From Gemmatimonadaceae bacterium (GTDB lineage Bacteria; Gemmatimonadota; Gemmatimonadetes; Gemmatimonadales; Gemmatimonadaceae), in assembly GCA_014379705.1 (NCBI GenBank), contig JACMLI010000012.1:1-5292 (forward strand): a stretch of DNA of 5,292 nucleotides. The letters run 5' to 3'. The position numbers and the translations under genes are program-made. Shown here in pieces: positions 1 through 5,292 of this stretch (its first letter is position 1; every line of letters begins with the position of its first letter). The notes under the pieces are model-generated. The model was not told the DNA's origin, searched no databases, and was given only the letters and a program-made list of their open reading frames with translations.

Positions 1-47
1 CCAACGTCTCGTTCGGGTTCGCCGAGGCAGCAGGGCTGCCGCGATGA
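1..47 (+). CDS. argC: Probable N-acetyl-gamma-glutamyl-phosphate reductase, C-terminal end only (partial)
   Basis: Only the last 14 codons are present, read from base 3, ending in TGA at 45-47. They translate to NVSFGFAEAAGLPR. ArgC proteins typically end in a segment like NMN-L-FG-ETAGL, and this tail fits that pattern (N, FGF, E, AGL). The stop overlaps the start of the next gene as ATGA, which suggests translational coupling. The gene that follows is an acetylglutamate kinase, and argC-argB is a common order, so the context supports the call. ArgC would reduce N-acetylglutamyl-phosphate to the semialdehyde, the step between the products of the next two genes. The visible piece is too short for certainty. 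Confidence 0.7.
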   Translation, partial: NVSFGFAEAAGLPR

Positions 48-811
48 CCCGCGTCGTGAAGATCGGGGGGCGCGCCCAGGGGGACGCCCGACTTCCCGGT
101 GCCATCGCTGCGGCACACGCGAGCGGCACGCCCCTCTGCGTGGTGCATGGCGGCGGTGACGAGGTCACGACGCTGCAGCGCGCGCTCGGGCAGGAGCCTC
201 GCTTCGTGAATGGACGCCGTGCCACGACGCCCGAGGAACTCGGCGTGGTCCGCATGGTCCTCTCGGGCACCGTCAACAAGCGCCTCGCCACCGCGTTCAT
301 GGATGCGGGCGTTCCCACGGCGGGCGTGTCGGGAGAAGACGGCGACCTGCTGCGCTGCGTGCCGTTCGACCACGGCTCGTTAGGGGCGGTCGGCACGCCT
401 TCGCACGTGAACCCGGCGCTGCTCACCGCCCTGATGGACGGCGGGTTCGTGCCGGTCGTGTCTCCCCTCGGTCGCTTCGCCGGCGACGGGGCAGGGTGCA
501 ACGTCAACGGCGACGACGCGGCGGCCGCCATTGCGGTCGCGTTAGGCGCGACCGAGCTCCTGCTCGTTGCCGACGTGCCCGGCGTGCTCGACGACGCCGG
601 GCAGTCCATCGCACGGCTCGGTACTGCCGACGCCAGCGCGCTCATCGCCTCGGGGGTGGCCCGTGGCGGCATGATTGCCAAGCTCGAGGCCGCGCTGCGC
701 TCCCTCGAGCACGGCGTCGCTCGCGTGCGCATCGGCGGCATCGACGCCATCGCCGATCTCTCGCTCGGCACCGTCATCACGGCCGCCCCGATAACATCGC
801 CGGCGCCCTAG
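44..811 (+). CDS. argB: Acetylglutamate kinase (short form)
   Basis: The 255-residue protein belongs to the amino acid kinase family and would phosphorylate N-acetylglutamate with ATP, the second step of arginine synthesis in the cytoplasm. Visible motifs, in order: VVKIGG near the N terminus (K6 binds phosphate), VHGGG at 34-38 (glycine-rich loop), NGRRAT at 56-61 with R59 at the substrate-binding Arg position, NVNGDD at 153-158 with N153 and D157 matching the E. coli active-site Asn and Asp, a DVPGV segment, and GGMIAK with K213 as the late catalytic Lys. The length matches the E. coli enzyme (258 residues). The extra N-terminal helix of the arginine-inhibited hexameric forms is absent, so feedback inhibition of that kind is unlikely (inference). 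The ATG overlaps the preceding stop as ATGA, which fixes the start. A LysZ-type role in lysine synthesis is possible but less likely, because the motifs read as ArgB. Confidence 0.92.
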   Translation: MTRVVKIGGRAQGDARLPGAIAAAHASGTPLCVVHGGGDEVTTLQRALGQEPRFVNGRRATTPEELGVVRMVLSGTVNKRLATAFMDAGVPTAGVSGEDGDLLRCVPFDHGSLGAVGTPSHVNPALLTALMDGGFVPVVSPLGRFAGDGAGCNVNGDDAAAAIAVALGATELLLVADVPGVLDDAGQSIARLGTADASALIASGVARGGMIAKLEAALRSLEHGVARVRIGGIDAIADLSLGTVITAAPITSPAP

Positions 812-880
812 CGGCATTCACCTCGCCGGCAATCCGCAATCAGCAGATAGCACACCGCCTCGTCCCTGGCCCCGATCTCC

Positions 881-2074
881 ATGGCAACCATGACTCCCCC
901 CGTGTCCACCGCCATCACCCCCTCGCTGCTGCCCGTCTACAAGCGGGCGACCATGGAATTCGTTGCCGGCGCCGGCGTGGAACTCATCGACGCCGACGGG
1001 CGACGTTACGTGGACTTCACGAGCGGCATCGCGGTGAATGCCCTCGGTTACGGCGATCCCGGCCTGCGGCAGGTGATGCAGCACGCGGCCGACGGGTTGA
1101 TCCACGTCTCCAACCTGTTCCGCACGACGCAAGGGGAACACCTGGCGGACAAGCTCGTCTCGCTGTCGTTCGCCGACCGCGTGTTCTTCTGCAATTCCGG
1201 TGCGGAGGCCAACGAAGGCGCGTTCAAGATCGCCCGTCGGTGGGCACGCGGCATTGGCGGTCCCGCCAAGCACGAGATCATCGCCATCCGCGGGTCTTTC
1301 CACGGGCGCCTCTTCGGCACGCTGGCCGCGACCGATCGCCCAAACTACCGGATGCCGTTCCGTCCGCTGGCCGGCGGCATCTCGATCGTGGAGCGCGACC
1401 TCGACGACCTCGAGGTGGCCCTCAACGCCGAGACGGTGGCCGCGGTGATCCTGGAGCCCATCCAGGGGGAAGGGGGCGTTCGCGTCCTCGAGCGCGAGTT
1501 CGTGCGTCGCGTGCGCGAGCTCACCCAGCAACGCCAGATCGCCCTGATCTTCGACGAGATCCAGTGTGGCCTGGGACGCACCGGGACCGTGTTTGCCTAT
1601 GAGGGGCTGCAGGTCGTGCCCGACATCATGACCCTCGCCAAGCCGCTCGCTGGTGGACTGCCGATGGGCGCCATCCTCGTTACCGAGGCCGTGGCGAGCG
1701 CGATGCAGCCCGGAGATCACGGCACGACGTTCGGTGGCGGCCCGTTCGTCGCGACCGTTGCATCCTACGTCGTCGATCGGCTCTCCGATCCCGCGCTCCT
1801 CGGGAACGTGCGGACGATGGGAGCCACGATGCGGGGTGAGCTCGAGAACATCGCCTCGCGCACCGGTCGCATTCGCGCCATTCGCGGTGTGGGGCTCATG
1901 ATGGGCATCGATGTCACCGAACCCGCGGCGGATGTGATCGCGCGGGCGCGCGAACTCGGGCTCCTGCTTGTGTCGGCCGGGGAGCACACGGTTCGACTCC
2001 TTCCGCCACTCGTGATCGGGGACGCGGACCTGTTGCGTGGGCTGAAGATCCTCGAGACGGCACTCGCCGCGTGA
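881..2074 (+). CDS. argD: Acetylornithine aminotransferase (class III, PLP-dependent)
   Basis: The 397-residue protein is a fold-type I, class III aminotransferase. ArgD converts N-acetylglutamate semialdehyde to N-acetylornithine, with glutamate as amino donor. Visible motifs: NSGAEANE at 105-112 (cofactor phosphate loop), SFHGR at 139-143 (aromatic residue stacking on PLP), FDEIQCGLGRTG from 224 with D225 contacting the pyridine nitrogen, LAKPLAGGLPMGA with K254 as the Schiff-base lysine, GTTFGG at 281-286, and VRLLPPL with R372 at the substrate-carboxylate position. The length is normal for ArgD. An in-frame TAG at 848-850 and no ATG, GTG or TTG before 881 limit the start to ATG 881 or, less likely, ATG 890. 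No clear Shine-Dalgarno precedes it. It lies 69 bp after argB on the same strand. Succinylornithine or acetyl-lysine side activity (ArgD/DapC/LysJ-like) cannot be excluded. Confidence 0.92.
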   Translation: MATMTPPVSTAITPSLLPVYKRATMEFVAGAGVELIDADGRRYVDFTSGIAVNALGYGDPGLRQVMQHAADGLIHVSNLFRTTQGEHLADKLVSLSFADRVFFCNSGAEANEGAFKIARRWARGIGGPAKHEIIAIRGSFHGRLFGTLAATDRPNYRMPFRPLAGGISIVERDLDDLEVALNAETVAAVILEPIQGEGGVRVLEREFVRRVRELTQQRQIALIFDEIQCGLGRTGTVFAYEGLQVVPDIMTLAKPLAGGLPMGAILVTEAVASAMQPGDHGTTFGGGPFVATVASYVVDRLSDPALLGNVRTMGATMRGELENIASRTGRIRAIRGVGLMMGIDVTEPAADVIARARELGLLLVSAGEHTVRLLPPLVIGDADLLRGLKILETALAA

Positions 2075-2086
2075 GCCATGGGGCAG

Positions 2087-2125
2087 GGGAGGGGGCTCGC
2101 GCTAGCTTGTCGCGAGCCCCCTCCT
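2087..2125 (+). terminator. Strong GC-rich hairpin after argD, probable terminator or processing stem
   Basis: The arms 2088-2101 and 2111-2124 form a perfect 14-bp inverted repeat, and 2087/2125 adds a G-T wobble pair. The loop is 9 bases (2102-2110). It starts 13 bases after the argD stop and ends 12 bases before the chosen start of the next gene. No T-run follows, so it is not a textbook intrinsic terminator. In GC-rich genomes such stems often serve as terminators without a U-tract or as 3'-end stabilisers. It could also shape the 5' leader of the downstream gene. Its structure is read directly from sequence; its function is inferred. Confidence 0.6.
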
Positions 2126-2136
2126 GTCTCACGCCA

Positions 2137-2799
2137 ATGCCCCCTCGCCTCGTTCCCCTCCAGCACACGCGCATCACGGACGACGTGATCCTGTCGCGTG
2201 CCCGGGACTTCTACACCGAGCTCGATCGACGCCGGACGACGCGACATTTCTCGACCGACCCCGTGCCCCGGGAGGCGATCGAGTTCGCCATCCGCACGGC
2301 CGGGACGGCGCCCAGCGGCGCCCATCAGCAGCCCTGGACGTTCGTGGCGATCGCGGACCCCACGATCAAGGCCCGGATTCGTGCGGCGGCGGAACGCGAG
2401 GAGCACGAGTTCTACCATGGTCGCGCGCCGGCTGACTGGCTCACGGCCCTCGCACCGTTAGGCACCGACGAGGTCAAGGCGCACCTCACCGACGCGCCCT
2501 GGCTCGTCGTCGTCTTTCGGCATGCGCATGGCGTGACCGAGGCCGGTGAGCGCGTCACGCACTACTACACACAGGAGTCGGTCGGCATTGCGGTGGGGCT
2601 CTTTGTCGCCGCGATCCATCACATGGGGCTCGTCACGCTGACGCACACGCCGAACCCCATGGGTTTTCTCTCCGACCTGCTCCATCGCCCCGCCAACGAA
2701 CGGGCCTACCTGATCCTTCCCGTCGGTCACCCGGCGCCCGACGCACGCGTGCCTGACATCCGACGCAAGGCGCTGGAGGAGATCGCGGACTTCCGGTGA
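2137..2799 (+). CDS. Iodotyrosine deiodinase-like FMN flavoprotein (nitroreductase superfamily)
   Basis: This 220-residue protein has the nitroreductase fold, and its closest match I can recall is iodotyrosine deiodinase (IYD), which removes halogen from mono- and di-iodotyrosine using FMN. Aligned by hand to remembered human IYD, residues 31-172 match 99-240 with no gap. FMN-binding positions are kept: R32, R33, T34 (Ser in human), R36, S60 (APSGA), T171 (THTP) and R210 (RRK). The triad binding the substrate's amino and carboxylate groups is also kept: E89, Y93 and K114, equal to human E157, Y161 and K182. There is no signal peptide or membrane anchor, so a soluble cytoplasmic enzyme is expected, as in bacterial IYDs. 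ATG 2137 is preferred over the in-frame GTG at 2071, because the longer form would translate the hairpin arms and the extra residues resemble nothing. No Shine-Dalgarno is evident. The natural substrate (halotyrosine, other halophenol, or nitro compound) is unknown. Confidence 0.85.
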   Translation: MPPRLVPLQHTRITDDVILSRARDFYTELDRRRTTRHFSTDPVPREAIEFAIRTAGTAPSGAHQQPWTFVAIADPTIKARIRAAAEREEHEFYHGRAPADWLTALAPLGTDEVKAHLTDAPWLVVVFRHAHGVTEAGERVTHYYTQESVGIAVGLFVAAIHHMGLVTLTHTPNPMGFLSDLLHRPANERAYLILPVGHPAPDARVPDIRRKALEEIADFR

Positions 2800-2806
2800 T
2801 CGGCCG

Positions 2807-3424
2807 CTAGAACACCAGGCCGAACGTCACCGGTACGGTACGCATGTCCTTGAAGTACGCCTTGCTGTCCCCGGCGGGGACATTGTTCAGGCGCGCCTCG
2901 ATCAGGCCGCCGATGCCCCCCAGCCTGAAGCGGATGCCGGCACCAACGTTGAGCGAGGCCTTCACGTCGCTCGACTCGAGGGCATCGAGTGTGGCGTCGC
3001 TCTTGACCGACACCGCACCAACGCCACCGAGCAGAAAGGGCTGGAATCCGCCCCGGCCGAGCGGCAGCTCAATGTTCGCAAAGCCCCCCAGGAGCGTCGA
3101 GATGGCATCGGTGTACACGTCGCGACGGATGCCACCCACGGCCCCCATCGAAGACAGGCGCTGGGTCGACAGCCCGTCGATCGCTTCCTTCACCTTGAAG
3201 CGCGCGTAGCTGATCTCCGGGCGAAGCCGGATCCCGCCAAACCCACTGAAGACGAGCGAGGCATCGGCGTGCGTCCCGAGGTCGTGGACGTCTCCGAACC
3301 CGCCGGTTGGGAGCTGCAAGCCTCCGGACACGACCAATTGCACCGGGCGTGTGGAGCGCGGGGCCTGCGCCGCGGCCAGCGACGTCATGCCAAGGAGGGC
3401 AGGGATGAGAAGGGCGATGCGCAT
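2807..3424 (-). CDS. Outer-membrane beta-barrel protein, small (about 8-strand) type
   Basis: The 205-residue product starts with a Sec signal peptide (MRIALLIPALLGMTSLAAAQA), probably cut near AQA or AAA at residues 19-21. The remainder alternates hydrophobic and polar residues in short Gly-rich strands, for example VQLVVSGGLQLP, ASLVFSGFGGIRLRPEISYARF, QPFLLGGVGAVSV and LNVGAGIRFRLG. It ends in VPVTFGLVF, with the C-terminal Phe used by the BAM insertion machinery. Size and pattern fit the OmpA/OmpX-like or 'opacity' barrel families, and its role is otherwise unknown. The start is ATG at 3424-3422 (reverse strand), preceded by GGAG at 3433-3430 with 5-base spacing, the clearest ribosome site in the window. 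An upstream extension to 3595 is rejected because it would bury the signal peptide. It converges on the IYD-like gene with a 7-bp gap and diverges from the phosphatase gene. Confidence 0.82.
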   Translation of the reverse strand: MRIALLIPALLGMTSLAAAQAPRSTRPVQLVVSGGLQLPTGGFGDVHDLGTHADASLVFSGFGGIRLRPEISYARFKVKEAIDGLSTQRLSSMGAVGGIRRDVYTDAISTLLGGFANIELPLGRGGFQPFLLGGVGAVSVKSDATLDALESSDVKASLNVGAGIRFRLGGIGGLIEARLNNVPAGDSKAYFKDMRTVPVTFGLVF

Positions 3425-3537
3425 GTCAGCTCCGTAACGAGACACAGCGAGGGGTGCAGGAGGGGTAGCTTTTGCATCAGCGGAACGGGCAGTCCAGCCG
3501 CTTTTTCTCACTCGACGACACCCGGGACAGCTTTCGA
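3425..3537. promoter_or_regulatory. Divergent intergenic region between beta-barrel and phosphatase genes
   Basis: This 113-bp stretch separates two genes read outward in opposite directions, so promoters for both must lie here or overlap the gene starts. I see no convincing -35/-10 pair and no Pho-box-like direct repeat (CTGTCAT type). A short inverted repeat, AGCGG (3479-3483) and CCGCT (3498-3502), is followed by a T-run (3502-3506) and could be an operator half-site pair or chance. The GGAG ribosome site of the minus-strand gene is at 3430-3433. A weak GGGA (3524-3527) precedes the plus-strand gene. Confidence 0.45.
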
Positions 3538-5145
3538 ATGCGACTGCTGACAACTTTCCTGGCCTGCGCGTGCCTCGCGGGGACCGCCGGTGCACAGACC
3601 GGTCGTCGAGTGGCGCCCGCCCCGGTGCGGCCCACGTTGGTCCTGCTCGTCACCGTCGACCAACTGAAGCCCGAGTACCTCGACCGGTACGCGCCGCAGT
3701 TCACGGGCGGGTTCGCGCGGCTGCTCAAGGGGGGCGCGATCTTCACCAATGCCTTCCAGGACCACGGCATCACGGAGACGGCGCCAGGACACGCGTCCAT
3801 CCTCTCGGGACGCTTCCCGCGCTCCACCGGCATCGTCGGTAACGCGGCGGGCGTCCTCGATCCCCAGATGCCACTGATCGCAGGAGGCGGTGGCGAACCC
3901 GCCTCACCGTTCCGTTTTCGTGGGACGACGCTCGCTGACTGGCTCCGCTTCCGTGACCCGAACGCCCGGGCCCTGTCGGTTTCCCGGAAGGATCGCGGCG
4001 CCATCCTCACGCTCGGGCGAGCCAGGGGAGAGGCATTCTGGTACGGCTACAACGGGATGTTCACGACGAGCACGTACTACGCGGACACGCTGCCGGGATG
4101 GGTGCAGCAGTTCAATGCCCGTCGCCTGTTCCAGCGCTTTGCCGGGAGGAGCTGGACGCTGTTGCGTCCGGCGTCGGATTACCCGGAGCCCGACAGCGTG
4201 CGCCGTGAGGCGCAGGGCCGGGACTTCGCGTTTCCGCATCGCTTTCCGGCGGACACCAACCGGACCGCGGCGCAGTTCCCCCAGTTTCCAATGATGGACA
4301 GCATCACCCTGCAGTTCGCCCTCCAGGGACTGCAGGACCGGCAGCTTGGCGCGGCATCGTCCCGCATCGACGTGCTCGCGATCTCGCTGTCCTCCACCGA
4401 TGCGGTGGGCCACAAGTACGGACCGGACTCTCGCGAGCTGCACGACCAGGTCCTGCGCGTCGACAAGTATCTCGGCGAGTTCCTCGACTCGCTCTATGTG
4501 GTGCGTGATTCCACCCGCATCGTCATCGCGCTGACGTCGGACCATGGGGTGGCGCCGACTCCGCCGTCAGGGGGCCAGGGCCGATGGCGCACCGTGCCCG
4601 GTGGATTCGCCGACCTGCGTCCCATCGCCTCGCGCATGTTCCGCGAGGTCGTGGCGGCTGGCGTCGACAGCGCGGCGTTCCGCTGGGAGCTGGAGTCGCT
4701 GTATCTCGAGCCCGAACCCTTTGCCCGCGCGGGCGTCGACCGCGATTCTGTGGCGCGGGAGTTCGTGCGGGCTGCGTCGCAGGTGGAGGGTGTCCTTCGC
4801 GCCGACCTGTGGAGCGACATCGCACGGATGGATCCGCGACGCGATCCCTTCGTGCGGCGCTGGCAGCACACGTTTCCGTCGGACCTCCCGCTCGCCGCCC
4901 TGGTGGTGCTTGAACCGTACTGGTACTACGCCGGGACCACCGAGGCCACGCATGGCTCGCCGCACGACTACGACGCACACGTGCCGATGATCTTCGCGGG
5001 CGCGGGGATCGCGCCCGGGCGCTATCCGGAGTTTGCGCGCGTCGTCGACATTGCGCCCACGCTCGCGGCCATCGTGGGCGTCCGCCCCATGGAAGCGCTC
5101 GACGGCGTGGTGCTGCGCCAGGCAATGCGCCAGGCAATGCGCTAG
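3538..5145 (+). CDS. Secreted alkaline phosphatase, PafA-like phosphomonoesterase
   Basis: The 535-residue protein belongs to the alkaline phosphatase superfamily (type I phosphodiesterase/nucleotide pyrophosphatase domain). It starts with a signal peptide (residues 1-19, probable cut AGA before Q20), so it should act in the periplasm or outside the cell, releasing phosphate from organic monoesters. Two-zinc-site residues visible: D41 (TVDQL), nucleophile T81 (TETAPGH), D288 and H292 (STDAVGH), D335 and H336 (SDHG), and H472 in THGSPHDYD. N102 lies 21 residues after the nucleophile, and SRKDR gives K151 and R153. These match N100, K162 and R164 of Elizabethkingia PafA, which mark phosphomonoesterases rather than diesterases. 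The length fits PafA (about 546). ATG 3538 is chosen because it begins the signal peptide; an in-frame extension to 3472 would add polar residues before it. The C terminus carries a duplicated QAMR. A phosphodiesterase role is less likely. Confidence 0.88.
   Translation: MRLLTTFLACACLAGTAGAQTGRRVAPAPVRPTLVLLVTVDQLKPEYLDRYAPQFTGGFARLLKGGAIFTNAFQDHGITETAPGHASILSGRFPRSTGIVGNAAGVLDPQMPLIAGGGGEPASPFRFRGTTLADWLRFRDPNARALSVSRKDRGAILTLGRARGEAFWYGYNGMFTTSTYYADTLPGWVQQFNARRLFQRFAGRSWTLLRPASDYPEPDSVRREAQGRDFAFPHRFPADTNRTAAQFPQFPMMDSITLQFALQGLQDRQLGAASSRIDVLAISLSSTDAVGHKYGPDSRELHDQVLRVDKYLGEFLDSLYVVRDSTRIVIALTSDHGVAPTPPSGGQGRWRTVPGGFADLRPIASRMFREVVAAGVDSAAFRWELESLYLEPEPFARAGVDRDSVAREFVRAASQVEGVLRADLWSDIARMDPRRDPFVRRWQHTFPSDLPLAALVVLEPYWYYAGTTEATHGSPHDYDAHVPMIFAGAGIAPGRYPEFARVVDIAPTLAAIVGVRPMEALDGVVLRQAMRQAMR
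5115..5142 (+). repeat. 12-bp tandem repeat at the 3' end of the phosphatase gene
   Basis: The unit GCGCCAGGCAAT occurs at 5115-5126 and 5127-5138, and GCGC at 5139-5142 begins a third copy. It is in frame and encodes RQAMRQAMR immediately before the TAG at 5143-5145. It looks like a recent 12-bp slippage duplication that lengthened the C-terminal tail by four residues. Confidence 0.8.
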
Positions 5146-5148
5146 GCG

Positions 5149-5292
5149 TCAGGGGCGGAGCAGCACGTACACGATGGTGCCCGCCACGAGCACGAGCGCC
5201 AGCGCGACGAGCCACGACCGGCCACGGGCCGGTGGCGGTGTGTCGCGCCGCTCGAGGCGAGGTGCGAACGCCACGCCGTGCGCGCCAGGCTC
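5149..5292 (-). CDS. Uncharacterised protein with C-terminal membrane helix (partial, C-terminal end)
   Basis: On the minus strand a frame stays open from the window edge (5292) to a TGA at 5151-5149, giving 47 codons. It encodes a Pro/Arg-rich stretch (PRLERRDTPPPARGRS), then a hydrophobic segment of about 19 residues (WLVALALVLVAGTIVYVLL) and a final RP. This is a good single transmembrane helix at the extreme C terminus, after a positively charged linker. No family can be named from this piece. The start lies outside the window. It converges on the phosphatase gene with only 3 bp between the stop codons, which fits the tight packing here. The helix and clean end support a real gene, but chance open frames are common at this GC content. 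Confidence 0.62.
   Translation of the reverse strand, partial: EPGAHGVAFAPRLERRDTPPPARGRSWLVALALVLVAGTIVYVLLRP

Noticed and set aside
496..1602. Long open frame on the + strand (368 codons) overlapping argB and argD in another frame
   Set aside because: The product is extremely Arg/His-rich with no motifs, typical of a +1 shadow frame in GC-rich coding DNA. It covers two well-supported genes.
818..1987. Long open frame on the minus strand (389 codons) opposite argD
   Set aside because: It mirrors the argD coding frame, is rich in His/Gly/Arg, and has no recognisable fold. ArgD motifs on the other strand explain the region fully.
2071..2136. GTG start at 2071 for the IYD-like gene, overlapping the argD stop
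   Set aside because: The 22 added codons run through the hairpin, encode no family-like sequence, and ATG 2137 gives the N terminus expected for bacterial IYD-like proteins.
1765..2418. Minus-strand open frame crossing the argD/IYD-like junction
   Set aside because: It is antisense to two conserved genes and the hairpin, with low-complexity composition and no domain.
2800..2806. Bidirectional terminator between the converging IYD-like and barrel genes
   Set aside because: Only 7 bp separate the stops, and I see no inverted repeat with a T-run around them.
3472..3537. Upstream extension of the phosphatase gene to 3472
   Set aside because: It would put 22 polar residues before the signal peptide that begins at ATG 3538.
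3425..3595. Upstream extension of the minus-strand barrel gene to 3595
   Set aside because: It would place 57 polar residues before an obvious signal peptide and overlap the start of the divergent phosphatase gene. The GGAG site supports the start at 3424.
4523..5215. Minus-strand open frame opposite the phosphatase 3' end
   Set aside because: The product is Arg/Pro/Ala-rich low complexity and is antisense to a phosphatase domain whose motifs are intact.
1..5292. CRISPR array, tRNA, rRNA, insertion sequence or phage/defence genes
   Set aside because: No regularly spaced repeats, cloverleaf-like segments, transposase motifs or terminal inverted repeats were seen. Apart from the short gaps, the window is filled by ordinary genes.

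Overview
The window is GC-rich (by eye about two-thirds G+C) and tightly packed with genes. It comes from a Gram-negative bacterium: one gene encodes an outer-membrane beta-barrel protein ending in Phe, and two products carry Sec-type signal peptides. The gene style, weak Shine-Dalgarno sites and a recurring CGTTAGG word would suit the Gemmatimonadota or a similar soil/water phylum. That assignment is inference and cannot be proved from this window.

Region 1 (1-2074, + strand) is the end of an arginine-biosynthesis operon. It holds the last codons of a probable argC, then argB (N-acetylglutamate kinase, overlapping argC by ATGA), then argD (acetylornithine aminotransferase) after a 69-bp gap. 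These give consecutive steps from N-acetylglutamate to N-acetylornithine. A 14-bp GC-rich hairpin just after argD probably ends or separates this unit.

Region 2 (2137-2799, + strand) holds one flavoprotein that general annotation would call 'nitroreductase'. Aligned by hand from memory, it matches iodotyrosine deiodinase (IYD) almost without gaps. It keeps the FMN-binding residues and the Glu-Tyr-Lys triad that grips the amino acid part of halotyrosines. This is the most interesting item in the window.

Region 3 (2807-5145) is a divergent pair around a 113-bp intergenic region. On the minus strand is a small outer-membrane beta-barrel protein that converges on the IYD-like gene with a 7-bp gap. 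On the plus strand is a secreted alkaline phosphatase-superfamily enzyme of the PafA phosphomonoesterase type, with its Thr nucleophile, metal ligands, and Asn and Lys/Arg signature residues. Both products are exported, to the outer membrane and the periplasm respectively.

Region 4 (5149-5292, minus strand) is the C-terminal end of a gene entering from beyond the window. Its visible part is a Pro/Arg-rich linker followed by one C-terminal membrane helix. No tRNA, rRNA, CRISPR array, insertion sequence or mobile element was seen.
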